From Maylandia zebra (taxonomy: Eukaryota > Chordata > Actinopteri > Cichliformes > Cichlidae): a stretch of DNA of 64,000 bases. The stretch covers positions 12,299,585 to 12,363,584 of the forward strand of contig NC_135169.1 in assembly GCF_041146795.1 (NCBI RefSeq), written 5' to 3'. Both the position numbers and the translations under genes were made by a program. The notes under the pieces are model-generated. The model had not been told where the DNA came from. It made no database searches and was given only the letters and a program-made list of their open reading frames with translations. Below are positions 35,241 to 47,189 of the stretch, piece after piece; within the stretch, counting starts at the first letter, position 1; each line of letters starts with the position of its first letter.

Positions 35241-36394
35241 CTTTTTTCACAGCTTGGTTCATGTGATGACTCACGTCATTAATTGTGGGTCTATGACCCA
35301 CTTAAAGTAAAACCCTCACTGAGGTTGAAATACCTGAGACTCTCTACTGTTTGCTTTTAGAAATGAAAGAGCCTCTTAGATGAGAGGTTACACGTCTTCA
35401 AGAAAGTTAAAGAAGTTTAGTCACTCTCCTTCCAAACTTCTTAGACCACCATGAGCTGAATGACTGTGGTTCATACTGTTGCCTCACAGGAAGAAAGTTG
35501 TTGGTTTGAATCCACCAGCTGGGCTGTTTGTGTGAAGTTTGCATCTTCTCCCTCTACCTATCTGACTTCTCCCCAGAGTCCAAAGTCATATATTATTATG
35601 TTAACTGGTGATTCCAATGATTGCCTGCAGGTGTGAATGTGAACATGAATGGTTGTCTGTCTCTCCATAACCTGTCTAGGTGATCTTTTACACAATGAAA
35701 GCTACTACAGGCTCCGCCCACATTAGAGTCCAAAAGGACAGCAGAGCAGTGAAAGCTTTGTGTGGTAACTTTGTGATTGGCTAATCCCCTCCATATGAGA
35801 ATGCGGTGTACCTCAGTTTCTCACTTCTCATTCTCAATATACAGTGTATAATATTAATAATAGTTAAAGCCTGCAAACACAGCATCTATCCTTATTCTGT
35901 CAAACACTTTCTTACAAAGATAACCTTTGATTAAGGTTTGTTGCAGTATCATCTACACACACTCACAAACATGTTGATATCGAAGTGTTTTAGATTGTTG
36001 AACAGCAGGTGTGTTTTTCCTTCCCTCCACTTTTCTGTGGGAAAGGTAAAATACATTAACATGTTACTTCATGTTTTTATGTTATTTGCAGTTTATATGT
36101 AAACATAAGTGCAGAAGTTTCAGTACATATCAATATGTTATGAGGCTTGAAGACAGCAAGTCTCTGTGATACTGCAGAGTCCAGCAGACAGTTTGGAGTC
36201 AAACACTGACGTCATCATCACAGGTGTAGGAACCATTTCTGTAACAGCAGCCAAACAGACACATTAGTATCAGTAGGTATAGATGATTTACTGGCTCCTC
36301 TGCTGGTTACAAAGCAGTGATTATACTTTGGAGTTTTGTGTTATACTGTGAGGAACTGACATGTTTGGAAGTTGCAGTAAGAAGAAAAGCATGC
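35241..36394. other. Intergenic DNA
   Basis: Nothing recognised. Confidence 0.5.
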
Positions 36395-36575
36395 AGGGAG
36401 GAACAGAAGTATTTGAACACCCTGCAAATTTGCAAGTTCTCCCACTTAGAAATCATGGAGGGGTCTGAAATTCACAATGTAGCTGCATTCCCACTGTGAG
36501 AGACAGGATTTTGAAAACAATTCAGGAAATCACATTGCATGATTTTTAAATTTATTTGTATCACTGTATCTGTAT
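36395..36575. mobile_element. Tc1-like terminal-repeat remnant
   Basis: AGAAGTATTTGAACACCCTGC followed by AAGTTCTCCCACTTAGAAAT and CACTGTGAGAGACAG closely resembles the end of the Tc1 element starting at 37400, but belongs to a different subfamily. No second end is seen nearby. Confidence 0.6.
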
Positions 36576-36619
36576 ATGATGTTGTGGACAGAGAGAGTGA
36601 TGGATGATTTTATTTATCT

Positions 36620-37010
36620 CAGAGATAAATGAACATTTACAGCACGTCCATGCAGAGACTCTTAAAGACATGAGCGTGAGAAACAAGCTTTTCACCGTTT
36701 CTCTTGATGCCCACATGCTTTATTTATCCTTTAGTCCAGCATGTGTCATCACCACAATAAAGCTACTTTTAACCTGTTTTCACACATTGTCATACCTGCA
36801 CATTTCCACTGTGCTGTGTTGACTTTAAAGAAGACAAACGTTAGACTTCAGGCTGAAACCACAGGCTGCATTTCCTCTTTTCTTGGAGGCCCAGACAGAA
36901 ATTTTGTGGTGTCTGATTTTCAGCAGATAAAAATAAACCAACAACAGTCTTTTCCACACATGCAGTCATCACAGTCTGCTCAGAGAAACAAAGAACAAGC
37001 AGGGAGGGGG
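36620..37010. promoter_or_regulatory. Receptor-flank block, copy 3 (no receptor gene attached)
   Basis: Matches copy 1 over about 390 bp, including TTTCTCTTGATGCCCACA (about 36700) and the core TGAAACCACAGG then CTGCATTTCCTC at 36854-36877. The other copies lie beyond the 3' end of a receptor, but the expected position here is filled by transposons. Confidence 0.55.
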
Positions 37011-37194
37011 TGACGTGCACCATTAGACTCATATGTACTATCATCTACAGGTTGAGGAATCTGCAGTACTCTGAAACTTCCTTAATCCCACCCCAAACCC
37101 CTGATTTATTTTTTTAATGAAACTGATAACTCTGTAGGATGAACAAGGATTGCATAAAAAATGTGAGAAACTGAAGCATGTTTTAACACAGTCC

Positions 37195-37397
37195 CAACAG
37201 TGGTGGTCTCACAGGGGCTACATCGAGCTCTCCATCGGTGGAGGGTACTCAACCAGCCTGGAGGAAGGCCAAGGGATGGGTCCTGTGACTTACCACTAGT
37301 TGGTCCTCACAGATGACTCCCCAACAGGTTGGTGCACAGTCCATGAAGGCTCTCGGCTCAGCAGCTGTTAGATCAGTCATTGGTTGTCTCAGACATT
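37195..37397 (+). mobile_element. DIRS-like retrotransposon fossil, left part
   Basis: Contains a SLVVLTDDSPTGW-like segment typical of the RNase H start of DIRS-group elements. It stops at the TA where a Tc1 element inserted. The right part is at 39883-40330. The element is broken and old. Confidence 0.5.
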
Positions 37398-38195
37398 TAC
37401 AGTGAGGTCAATAAGTATTTGATCATCCTGTGATTTTGCAACTTCTCTTACTTAGAAGTGATGGAGGGGTCTACAATTTTCAGCATAGGTGCATTTCCAC
37501 TGTGAGAGACAGAATCTAAAAAGAAAAATCCGGTAATCACATTGTATTATTTTCGAACAATTTATTTGTGAATTACTGTGTCAAATAAGTATTTGATCAC
37601 TTGCTTATCAACCAGATTTCTGACCCTCAAAGACCTGTTATTTTGCTTTCAAATAGTCCAGCTACACTCTGCTCATGATTCTAAATAAGTAGCACCTGTT
37701 TGAGGTCGTTAGCTGTCATAAAGACACCTGTGCACCCCACAATCAACCAAGTCTAAGTAGCAGCATAGGCAAAACCAAAGAGCTGTCAAAAGACACAAGA
37801 GACAAAACTGTAGACCTTGCTGGAAAGGGCTACAGGGCAATTGCTAAGCAGCTTGGTGAAAAAAGAACAACTGTTGGAGCAATTGACAGGAAATGGAAGA
37901 GGCTAACGATGACTGTCAATGTCCGTCGGCCCCACGGAAGATCTCTCCTCGTGGGGTTTCAGTGATGCCAAGAATAGTGAAGAATCAGCCCAGAACTACA
38001 CGGGAGGAGCTGGTCGTTTCCAAGGCTACTATCAGTAATACACTAAGACATCATGGTTTAAAATCTTGCATCGCACAGAAGATTCCCCTGCTTAAGTCAG
38101 CCCATGTCCAGGCCTGTCTGAAGTTTGCCAGGGATCATCTGGATGATCCAGAGGAGTCATGGGAGGAAGTCCTGTGGTCAGATGAGCCCAAAGTA

Positions 38196-38802
38196 AGTAA
38201 GTAAGTAAGTAAAATTTTATTTATATAGCACATTTCTAGATAGAGATCACAAAGTGCTTTACAAGATATAACAGATTAAAAAGACAAAATACAAACAAAG
38301 TTAGCAAAAGGCAGTTTTAAAAAGATGTGTTTTTAGCTGTTTTTTAAAAGTAATCAATGAATCAGCGGATCGTAAGTCCTGAGGAAGAGAATTCCACAGT
38401 CTGGCGGCCACAGTAGCAAAAGCTCTATCACCCCTAGTTTTCAGTCTCGTATACTGAATGACAAGTAGGCCCTGACTACTCGACCTCAGAGACCTACTAG
38501 GGGCATAGGGCTGTAAAAGTTCAATGATATATGGTGGTGCTTGTTGTTGAAGAGCCTTGAAAGTTAAAACCAAAATCTTAAACTGGACTCTAAATTCAAC
38601 AGGAAGCCAATGTAACTGCATGAGCAACGGTGTTATATGTGAAAATTTAGAAGCTTTCGTCAAAAGTCTTGCTGCAGCATTCTGAACGATCTGCAGACGC
38701 TCCAAAGAACCTTTATTTAAACAAGTAAACAGGGAATTGCAATAGTCCAGTCGTGAAGAGATAAAAGCATGAATAACAATCTCCAGTTCGGTATAGGATA
38801 TA
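38196..38802 (-). mobile_element. L2-like LINE, 3' fragment inside Tc1
   Basis: Encodes a reverse transcriptase C-terminus (LQIVQNAAARLLTKASK, LHWLPVEFRVQFKILVLTFK, RAFATVAARLWNSLP). The 3' tail carries GCTATATAAATAAA and a TTAC microsatellite at 38196-38212. The target duplication is AAAGTA at 38190-38195 and 38803-38808. It is a 5'-truncated insertion splitting the Tc1 transposase after WSDEPK. Confidence 0.85.
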
Positions 38803-38865
38803 AAAGTAGAACTTTTTGGTCTTAACTCCTTTCACCGTGTTTGGAGGAAGAAGAATGATGAGTAT

Positions 38866-39179
38866 CATGGCCTGCATTTGTATAGCGCTTTTCTAGTCCA
38901 TAGGACCCCAAAGCGCTTTACACTACATTCAGTCATCCACCCATTCACACACACATTCACACACTGGCGATAGCCACAGCTTCCCTGGGGCGCACTGACA
39001 GAGGCGAGGCTGCCGGACACAGGCGCCATCGGGCCCTCTGACCACCACCAGTAGGCAAACACGGGGTTAGTATCTTGCCCAAGGATATTTGGCATGCAGC
39101 CAGGATGCAGCCTGGGATCGAACCACCGACCTTCTGATTAGTGGCTGACCTGCTCTGCCACCTGAGCTACAGCCACCCC
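38866..39179 (-). mobile_element. tRNA-derived SINE (V-SINE-like) inside Tc1
   Basis: The minus strand begins GGGTGGCTGTAGCTCAGGTG (A-box-like, about 39160-39171) and has B box GGTTCGATCCC at 39114-39124. It ends in AAAGCGCTATACAAATGCAGG, a tail of L2 type. A Pol III promoter with an L2-like tail is the structure of fish V-SINEs, which use L2 machinery. Confidence 0.75.
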
Positions 39180-39882
39180 ATCATCCCAATAATACCATAC
39201 GTACAGTGAAGCATGGGGCTGGAAGCATCATGCTCTGGGGGTGTTTTTCTGCATAGGGGACGGGACGACTGCACTGTATTAATGAGAGGATGAACGGGCC
39301 ATGTATTGTGACATATTGGGCAAAAACCTCCTTCCCTCAGTTAGAGCATTAAAGATGGGTCATGGCTGGGTCTTCCAACATGACAATGACCCAAAGCCCA
39401 CAGCCAGGAAAACCAAGGAGTGGCTCCGTAAGGAGCATATTAAGGTTCTGGAGTGGCCTAGCCAGTCTCCAGACCTAAATCCAATAGAAAATCTTTGGCG
39501 GGAGCTGAAACTGTGTTGCTCAGCGACAACCCTGAAACCTGACAGATGTAGAGAAGATCTGTATGGAGGAGTGGGCCAAAATCCCTCCTGCAGTGTGTGC
39601 AAACCTGGTGAAGAACTACAGGAACCGTTTGACCTCTGTAATTGTTAACAAAGGCGTCTGTACCAAACATGTTTTGACTCAAGTGATCAAATACTTATTT
39701 GACACAGTAATTCACAAATAAATTGTTCGAAAATCATACAATGTGATTTCTGGATTTTTCTTTTTAGATTCTGTCTCTCACTGTGTAAATGTACCTATGC
39801 TGAAAATTGTAGACCCCTTCATGATTTCTAAGTAAGAGAAAAAAAATCACAGGGTGATCAAATACTTACTGACCTCACTGTA

Positions 39883-40330
39883 AATGCTGGAGCTGCAAGC
39901 TGTCGTCCTGGCACTCAAGTAAGTTCTGTTGTGTCTGCAGGGGCACCATGTCATTGTCATAACAGACAGGGCAGAAGACAACCTTTTTCTTTTTTTCCAG
40001 GGAGTCAACATTTTACCATCTGTTTGTCTCCCTGCAGAACGATGTTCTTCCCCTTGTGTGTGACAACCTGGCAAACCCTTTTGCCTTCCCTCCATACTCC
40101 CTCCTCCAGTCATTCCTTTGCCAGGTCCAGACCAAAGAGGTGGGGTTGATCCTGGTGGCCCCACTTTGGCCCCACATGGCCTGGTTTCCAACTGTCCCAC
40201 CACTCAGAAAGGGACACCCTTTTCTGAAGGTCCTCCTGTCCCAGGTGAAGGGGGTCACTGTTCCACCTTTTCCCAGTAGGGCTCAGGCTGGCAGCCTGTT
40301 GTTAGGTATAGCTATGGGTGGACTCAAGAG
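39883..40330 (+). mobile_element. DIRS-like retrotransposon fossil, right part
   Basis: Continues the element of 37195-37397 beyond the Tc1 insertion. It shows an LELQAVVLAL RNase H motif and a NPFAFPPYSLLQ / ILVAPLWPHMAWFP segment characteristic of DIRS reverse transcriptase-RNase H. The element is broken; its 3' limit is uncertain. Confidence 0.6.
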
Positions 40331-43249
40331 CAGAAAACATGGAAGTTCGGGGTTTGCAGTGAAGGAAGTTTATTTACAGTGAAAGGCTATATACAGGGAA
40401 GGAACGTATTTACAAGACAGGACATGTATGGAAACACGGAGCCAGGACGTGCAGGGTGAACATGCACTGGTGGCGCACTTGATCTCAGGGGGAGGGATAA
40501 TAGTGTTAGTGGTGTTTTGCCATAAACCGAGAAGAACACAAACGGGAAAATAAACGAGAACTGGAGAGCTTACTTGATACAGTCTGACATATAGACACTG
40601 GGGAAGTTATTAGAAGCCAGACTTAAGAGGCACGGAGGGAGACTGAGAGGTGAGGTGCTGGGACATGAACTGAATCTCCGTATAGACTCGGAGAAGATGA
40701 TCTCCACAAGCTCCGGTAGGCGGGCGCACAGTTATACAGACACCCCTGAAAAGGACAATACTCTGACACTAGACGACCATCGTGCAGCTCCTTAAGAACG
40801 CTTCTGATGAAAGCGTCTGACGAGTAGCAGGTGTGCCAGAGGCTCAGTGAATTGGTGCCCTGCCTACCTGTGCCATAAAAAAGGAGACAAAAAAAAAAAC
40901 ACAACAATAATCCGGCTCCACAGTTGACATTATCCTGCAGTTTCTGTAGTCCCTGATCCAACTTGATCCAGAAGTGAGAACACTAAAGGAGTCTTTTACA
41001 CCGCCCACCAGGACTACTAATCCTTCTGCTGGTGGCTGTTGGCCTCCTGGTGTGGTCCACCAGCTGGACCCCCACAGTTGACATGATCCTGCAGTTTCTG
41101 CAGTCTCAGCTGGAGGTGATAAATGTGCAGTTACCCTGCGAGGCATGGTGGCAGCAATCAAGGCTGTTCTCTTGGGTCATTTAGCACTTAATGAGGCCGA
41201 CTCCTCCTTAATTTCCCAGTTTCAGATGGACACCCAGTGACTTACAAGTAGAAGGACTGGAATATTTAACAGTCAGCCAAGCAGACTAATTCATTGCAAT
41301 AAATAACTCAATTGCGCCCTCTGTTGAATACCAGCTCTAAACACAACCCAGTGTTTATATTGGAGAGGTGTTTTTGCATGAGAAAGATGGAGAATGACAA
41401 GGATCTGACTGTCTGAAGTTACACAAAGATCTGGTTTTGTGGGCAGAGAGAGTGACAGATTCTCTTGAGATTTCTTATTTCAAATATAATTACACTGTTG
41501 CAGTGACATGATGTAACCCAGGGACAGGGACCCTAGAAACAGTACAACAGTAAATTATTTCATTTTTCTTTTTAATGAAAATTATTAACCTATGCCCATA
41601 AATGTGAAAGAGAGATCTATATGTGCATGCAGCTAAATTTGTGCAGGTCCACCACGACAAACAGTCACGTGTTAGAGAGCACAGCTCATGCAGTGAGAAC
41701 CTTGTGCGCTGTCCATGGTGCTGAAATTGTAACAGTTTAATAAATTTAATATTTCACTATTTCTGGACGTGTGCAATAAGATGTGTGTGCAAGATTTGAT
41801 ATTAATCTGATACCAAGTAAAATACAAGGCCTGTATCGCTGATACTGATACCAGTACCAATACTTTTTAAGTATTAACTACATCATCAGATTGCTAATTC
41901 TGAATGAAGGAGTTTTCATGACCATTAAGTTTTTTTCTTTTGTCCTTTGGATTATTAATTAGTTAAAAACTGGGACCGAAATAAAAAACAATAATCTAGC
42001 ACATCTAATAGTATTTTAACTACAGTAATCATACAGTATCCTTTTCACATTTAGCACAACAGGGTAATTATATTGAATTAAATCTGAGTCATACTATGTT
42101 TGGTATATTTGTTTCAATTCCTGTAATTGTTTTCATTTAAATGTTTCAGTCAGATAAATGTATTATATCAATGTTTTAGCATAAATGACACTTTATGAGT
42201 AAGAATCAGCCGGTCCCACTTTGAAAATTAAAGTAATATAACTGAAATATTACTATTACCACAGTTATCTACATAGATATTCTCTGCTTACTGCGTTGCT
42301 GGACGGTCCTGGTTAGCTGAGCACACTCGGTTACTTGTTTGCCTGGCACTGCTGAGTCAGTGACAGTAAAACATAAAACACAAGAGAGGAGAAGCAAACT
42401 GTGGCTGCTCTGTGACACCTGAAAGCAGCAGCATTTACACAGACAGCCAGGTTGCCTCTTTGATGAAACTGCAGCGGTGCACACAGGAGAACAGAAACTG
42501 AAGTATCAAGCTCATTACACTCGTATTGATCAACATTGATACAAATGCTGGTATCAAAATTATCAATATTTGGATCGATCCGCCCATGATTACTATTTAT
42601 TTGAGTCCAATAAAACTTTATTAATGAAACTGTATTTTTAAAGTTTATTAATGTAAATGCTTTGATCACTATGACATCCATCCAGGGCCTGATTATTTTC
42701 ATGATAGGGTCCAAAGTCAATATCATTCCTCTGTTCTGTCTGTTCTTCGGTCATATCAACTCTTCTCACTCCTTACAATAAATTATAAATGAATTAATGT
42801 CTCCCTCTATTGGCCACCAGCTGTAAGCACAGTCCAGTGATTGGACTTGGAAGCTGTGTTCAGAGTTTGACATGGGAAATATGGGACAAGGAGCTATAAC
42901 TTTATATCCACACTGACACTTAAAGCCCGTCACAGGACCAACCTTGAACACTGATGTCTCTCTGATGTGGAGAATAGATGACTTCAAATGTTCTGTTCGC
43001 AAGATTTCGGGGAGCAATGAAGTGAAAACAGAATAACTAAATGAACATATCATAAATAATGATAAGAACAGCTGTTAGGAAGCTGGAGTTCATGGAGGAA
43101 ACCCACACAGATGCAAACTAAAATGAATGTGCATCTAAAAAGTAAAATATGAGAACTTACATTAAACGACTTGATGGTTCTTTGATAATAAATAAATAGC
43201 TTCAAATGTTCGAGTAACACATGTAGCAATAAAGTGAACACAGAAGCAC
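40331..43249. other. Repeat-derived intergenic DNA, no gene recognised
   Basis: About 40900-41130 contains two copies of a CCACAGTTGACAT / ATCCTGCAGTTTCTG segment (40918 and 41079), and 41270-41340 partly resembles 42780-42840. No coding frame, tRNA or bounded element could be supported. Confidence 0.45.
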
Positions 43250-43490
43250 TAAATAAACAGATCAAACAGCTGCTCATGAAATTCCCGCTGTGCTCTTTGT
43301 CTGAACTCCTTGTTTCCTCTCTGCTGTGTGAAGTTTGATGAGAACATGAATCAATCATAAATCTGCTAAAAGGAAGACTTGTGGCTCAAACCACAGGCTG
43401 TGTTTCCTCTTCTCTATGTGGCTCAGTCAGAAATCAGGAGCTCCTTTAATTTCAGTGCATAAAAAAGTCATGAAGCAGAAGAGAAAGTTA
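43250..43490. promoter_or_regulatory. Receptor-flank block, copy 4
   Basis: Matches copies 1-3 around TGCTCTTTGTCTGAACTCCTT and the core CTCAAACCACAGGCTG then TGTTTCCTC at 43385-43409. It lies about 2 kb beyond the 3' end of receptor copy C. Confidence 0.55.
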
Positions 43491-44279
43491 GAAACTATAT
43501 TTTAAGTAGTTTAAAAGCGATTTGATTTTATGTGTCACACACAGAGTTATCATGGTCTTGCTGAACATGTGATTGACACTGTCAAAATGAATCGGTATTA
43601 CATGAAAGTACAGGCCGGACCACCTCGAGAAAACTGGAAAAACTGCTACACAGTAAAAAGGCTGCTGAGCATCATCAGAGCAGTTGTTACTTCCCATCAT
43701 GTTGATAGCTTTAGTTCATTTTGGAGGGTTTGAAGCTGTTTTAAATGACAATGAGTGATTTTAAATGAAAGCTCTCTTTCAGTGGATTCATGTACAACAA
43801 TGAACAGCTGTAACATTGTCAGGGGTTGACATTTGTTCAAACACAAGTAAGAGAAATGAGACACTGTAGACTGACTCTGAGAGTATTAGAAAGCGTGCGC
43901 ACGGGTGTGAATGCCTCTCAGAAGACACACACCCCGAGTGCAGGCTCGGTTGCTTTATTTATAGTGAAAGTAAGTTTACATAGTACTTCCTCTTTCTGTA
44001 AGCAGTCGGGGAGAGTTTAGACGTTAACTCAGTGCTTATCTTGACCTCACACCTACTCACATACTAAAATATAACAATACAGAAGTATATCATGCTTATC
44101 TGACATCACATATTGAAGTAAGTAATGCATCATGTTCTCTTTAACAATAAGCTTGGTTATGTGAAAATATATGAACACACAAAATATAAGTCACACTTGA
44201 TTATATTGTATTATAGAGATTTGGTTATATTGTATAATGAAGAAAATCTCTTGACAAACATGTACTCTCAGTCTGACAC

Positions 44280-44345
44280 ACAACAACAACAACACACTTT
44301 ATTTATATCACACTTTTATTAACAAAGTTGCAAAGTGCTTCACAG
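44280..44345 (-). mobile_element. L2-like LINE 3' tail fragment
   Basis: The minus strand reads GTGAAGCACTTTGCA, then ATATAAATAAAGTGTG and a TTG microsatellite, as in other L2 3' ends here. It is very short. Confidence 0.5.
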
Positions 44346-44638
44346 AAAGACATTTATAATATATTACAAATAAAATAAACAATTAAAAAGATTTAAAAAA
44401 AGATCTACAGTACATTAAAGTAAATAAAAATTATTATCTAAGGGGAGAGAAACAAGTGAAACACACTAAACGATTCTTTCTGAAGGAAATATAAACTCAG
44501 GCATCAGGATCATTGCTTTGAATTCAAAATCTTCTCCTTTTCACTCAAAGTGACTTCAAGTATTTAAGAGACTTTAAAGAGAAAAAACAGCTAAAGAGCT
44601 GCTGTTAAGACTTTAGAGCTGTGGCTGAATTTGGATTT

Positions 44639-45360
44639 TGTCACAATCTGTGGCTGCAGACTCTGTGGCTCTTTGTAAGGATCCAAATGCAGACAATGAG
44701 AGACAAAATCAAGATTTTAACAAAAAAACGTTTTTCATGGCCAACAAACATGAACCAAATCAGGTTAACCAAAAATAAATAAAGAAAAAAAAACTAAGCT
44801 GGGAAAGCTAAAACTTAAACTAACAGAAAATGTGGAACACTGGGAATACCTTGAAACACCTTGGAAGGATTGAGAGATGATCAGTGAAGTGGAAACACAT
44901 TGGAAAACAGCTCTGATGAATTGAATATAACGAGACAGGGAAGCCAAACCAAACACACTGAACACATGATGAAATACTGTCACACTAAAACAGGAAGTAC
45001 ACGAACGCACGAGCTTGATGCAGAAACAGGGATAAACAAACAGAGAGACAAAAGACGAAACAGAAGGAGAAGACAAAACACACTGACACTACTAAGACAC
45101 ACGGAGGGCGAGTGAGCAGAGACATGGATGACACAACAGACTCTCACAAGCGACACAGGGATGAGACAAACACACAAGTGGAACCTCACAGACAACAAAC
45201 CATAAACTGGAAATACAAGAAAACTCAGAAACACAGAAAGAACTAAACTCCTGCTTAAACTGTATAAACTTAAACTTAAACCATCTTCACACTTTCACAG
45301 AGAGACTCACAAAAGCAAAATAACCTCAGAATCTTTGGTCAACGACCCAGCACCCTGACA
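44639..45360. mobile_element. Probable solo LTR (722 bp)
   Basis: Begins TGTCACAATC and ends ACCCTGACA, with near-matching flanks GATTT (44634-44638) and GATTG (45361-45365), 4 of 5 identical. TG...CA ends fit an LTR. It inserted just beyond the 3' end of receptor copy C. The family is not identified; no internal genes. Confidence 0.45.
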
Positions 45361-45689
45361 GATTGACATCATTGTAGTCAGAGCTCTCCTCTGCGTCACC
45401 ACGTCGCCCTGTTGAGGTGATCAAATGAAAGCATTTCAAAACAAACACCTTCTGTTCTCTGCTTAAATACATTTATTATCATTGAGAATAATTACCAATG
45501 TACATTTTGCATTTTAAATCTCACATTTTGTGCACTCGTCTTGTTAATGACTTTGAGCTGAATCACAGATGCGACATTGGCAGCAATGAAATAATAATCT
45601 TACTGATGTTAATGTTCCCTTCCGTGAATCTCTAAATTATTATCTTGGAGGGGTTTGTGTGTCCCATGGATCCCAGGGGCTGTGTTGTT

Positions 45690-46460
45690 GTTGGAGGAGG
45701 AGGGGGGGGGCTCCTGGTAGGGTCTCCCATGGCAAATTTTATCCGGTCCCTCACCCAGGACCAGACAAAGAATAATAAAAAAAAAAACCTGAATGAAAGG
45801 AAAAGTTCACTCTGCCCTTGAAAGGGTTAATGGGGTCCCGCCATGAAGCAACGTCTGGGGAGGGTGCCTAAGAGCAAGCACCTGGTGGCCAGGCATTGGT
45901 CCATGGGGCCCAGCTGGGCATAGCCCAAAAAAAGGACATGGGTCCACCCTCCTATAGGCCCACCACTCGCAGGAGGAGAGGGGAGTAGATTGGTGCTACG
46001 TCCACTGTACCGGTACGTCAAGATGAAGAGAGAACTGACCGTAAATGTGAAGCGCTCAGTTTACATCTCTACCCTCACTTATGGTCACAAGCTCTGGGTT
46101 AGTGACCCCAAAGAACGAGATCGTGGATATAAGCAGTGGAAATCAGCTTACTTCAAAGTTTGGCTTGCTTCTCCTTTAGAGATAGCGTTAGGTGTTTGGC
46201 CATGTGGGAGGGGCTCAGAGTAGAACCACATTTGAGGTGGTTCAGGCATCTGACAAGGATGCCTCATGTGTGATTTTTTCAGGCATGTCCCACTGTGAGG
46301 AGACCCTGGGGCAAAACAAGGAAATGCTGAAGAGATTATATCTCTCGGCTGGTGTGGGAAGCCTTGGTGTTCCCCCAGACAAGCTGGAGGATGTGGCCTC
46401 TCTGTTTAGGATGCTGCCCCCACGACCTGGTCCCAAGTGTAAGAAAATAGTTGGACGCAT
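45690..46460 (+). mobile_element. LINE reverse transcriptase remnant
   Basis: Decayed plus-strand segments resemble the C-terminal region of a fish non-LTR retrotransposon: MKRELTVNVKRSVYIS, TLTYGHKLWV, then GVPPDKLEDVASLFRMLPPR. Upstream CTCCCATGGCAAAT and GACCAGACAAAGA words fit the same element. It sits between the last two tail exons of copy C and enlarges that intron. Confidence 0.65.
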
Positions 46461-46539
46461 GGACTTCAATGTTAAACACAGTTATTATATAATCATCCAG
46501 CGTCCACAAGCTCAATATTAATGAAAGTTTATACTTTAC

Positions 46540-46815
46540 CATTTTCAGAGTTTTCAGACCTTCTGATTATCTCATAGCCACAACGATCACCTGCAGGTCA
46601 GAGAAAATCAGTCACCTCATGTCTGTGATGCTATTTTAAAAAACAAATATTATTGAAAATATTATTTATATTAAAAGCTGCAGCAGATTTAATAAGTACA
46701 GTCTTGTTGCAAACAGCAGCAAAATATTATAACTGGATGAAAAACTAACCAGCAAGAAGAGAAGAGTACACTTGCTGCTGATGGTGTTGATTAAACGTCT
46801 GCTCATTAACAGCAC
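46540..46815 (-). pseudogene. Copy C tail exons of gene A type, ITIM lost
   Basis: 46750-46815 (66 nt) encodes AVNEQTFNQHHQQQVYSSLL, related to gene A TQVYSSLLHG. 46540-46590 (51 nt, the same size as in gene A) encodes GDRCGYEIIRRSENSEN where gene A has GDLSVYESIRG. Ser at -2 of the tyrosine is replaced by Cys, so the ITIM is no longer canonical. Confidence 0.7.
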
Positions 46816-46922
46816 CTTTATTAAAAATGTAGAATAAGACTTTTGCTTTTAAATGAACCTCATGATGCATTTGTGTCTTTGAAGGATAAAGAGTTTGTGT
46901 TAAGTAAAGGAAAAGGTCTCAC

Positions 46923-47042
46923 TGTTGGTTGTTGTGCAGCGATACAACAAGAGCAGGAGAATAATAATGAGAGAGACTCCACAAACCAGTCGAACAATCA
47001 ACCACACAGGAGACGAAGAGCTGTCAGCTCCTGACACAGTTA
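46923..47042 (-). pseudogene. Copy C transmembrane exon with intramembrane arginine
   Basis: Matches the gene B exon except at its end (RCTTTN instead of RCRQSK) and at one central residue: VWLIVRLVCGV where gene B has VWLMVGLVCGV. An Arg in the membrane segment is the usual mark of receptors pairing with ITAM adaptors such as FcR-gamma. With the ITIM also lost, this copy looks shifted towards an activating form (inference). Confidence 0.75.
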
Positions 47043-47189
47043 CTGTGACAACAAACAATAAAGTTTAACTATACTTTATAATTCATAAAATCATTTTAGG
47101 AAACTTCTCAGAAAATAAATTGAGGTGACTTCAAGCCTTAAACCAAAATTCATTTATAAAAATCCATCAAATGTTTTGATCCTGCTCAC

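Larger units (their letters stand above)
37400..39880 (+). mobile_element. Tc1-family DNA transposon, disrupted by LINE and SINE insertions
   Basis: Long inverted repeats (CAGTGAGGTCAATAAGTATT at 37400; its inverse ends at 39880) are flanked by TA. Transposase segments: 37893-38190 ([29 protein letters not shown]) and 39301-39648 ([35 protein letters not shown]). The DDE residues sit in WSDE, HDND and NPIEN. An L2 fragment lies at 38196-38802 and a SINE at about 38866-39179, and the reading frame is also broken elsewhere, so the copy is dead. It inserted into a DIRS-like fossil. Confidence 0.85.

Noticed and set aside
34869-35310. Long overlapping open frames on both strands in a C-rich stretch
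   Set aside because: Low-complexity Pro/Ser or Gly composition from base bias, no motif, no splice context.
39100-39179. tRNA-like A and B boxes
   Set aside because: They belong to a tRNA-derived SINE with an L2-like tail, not a functional tRNA gene.
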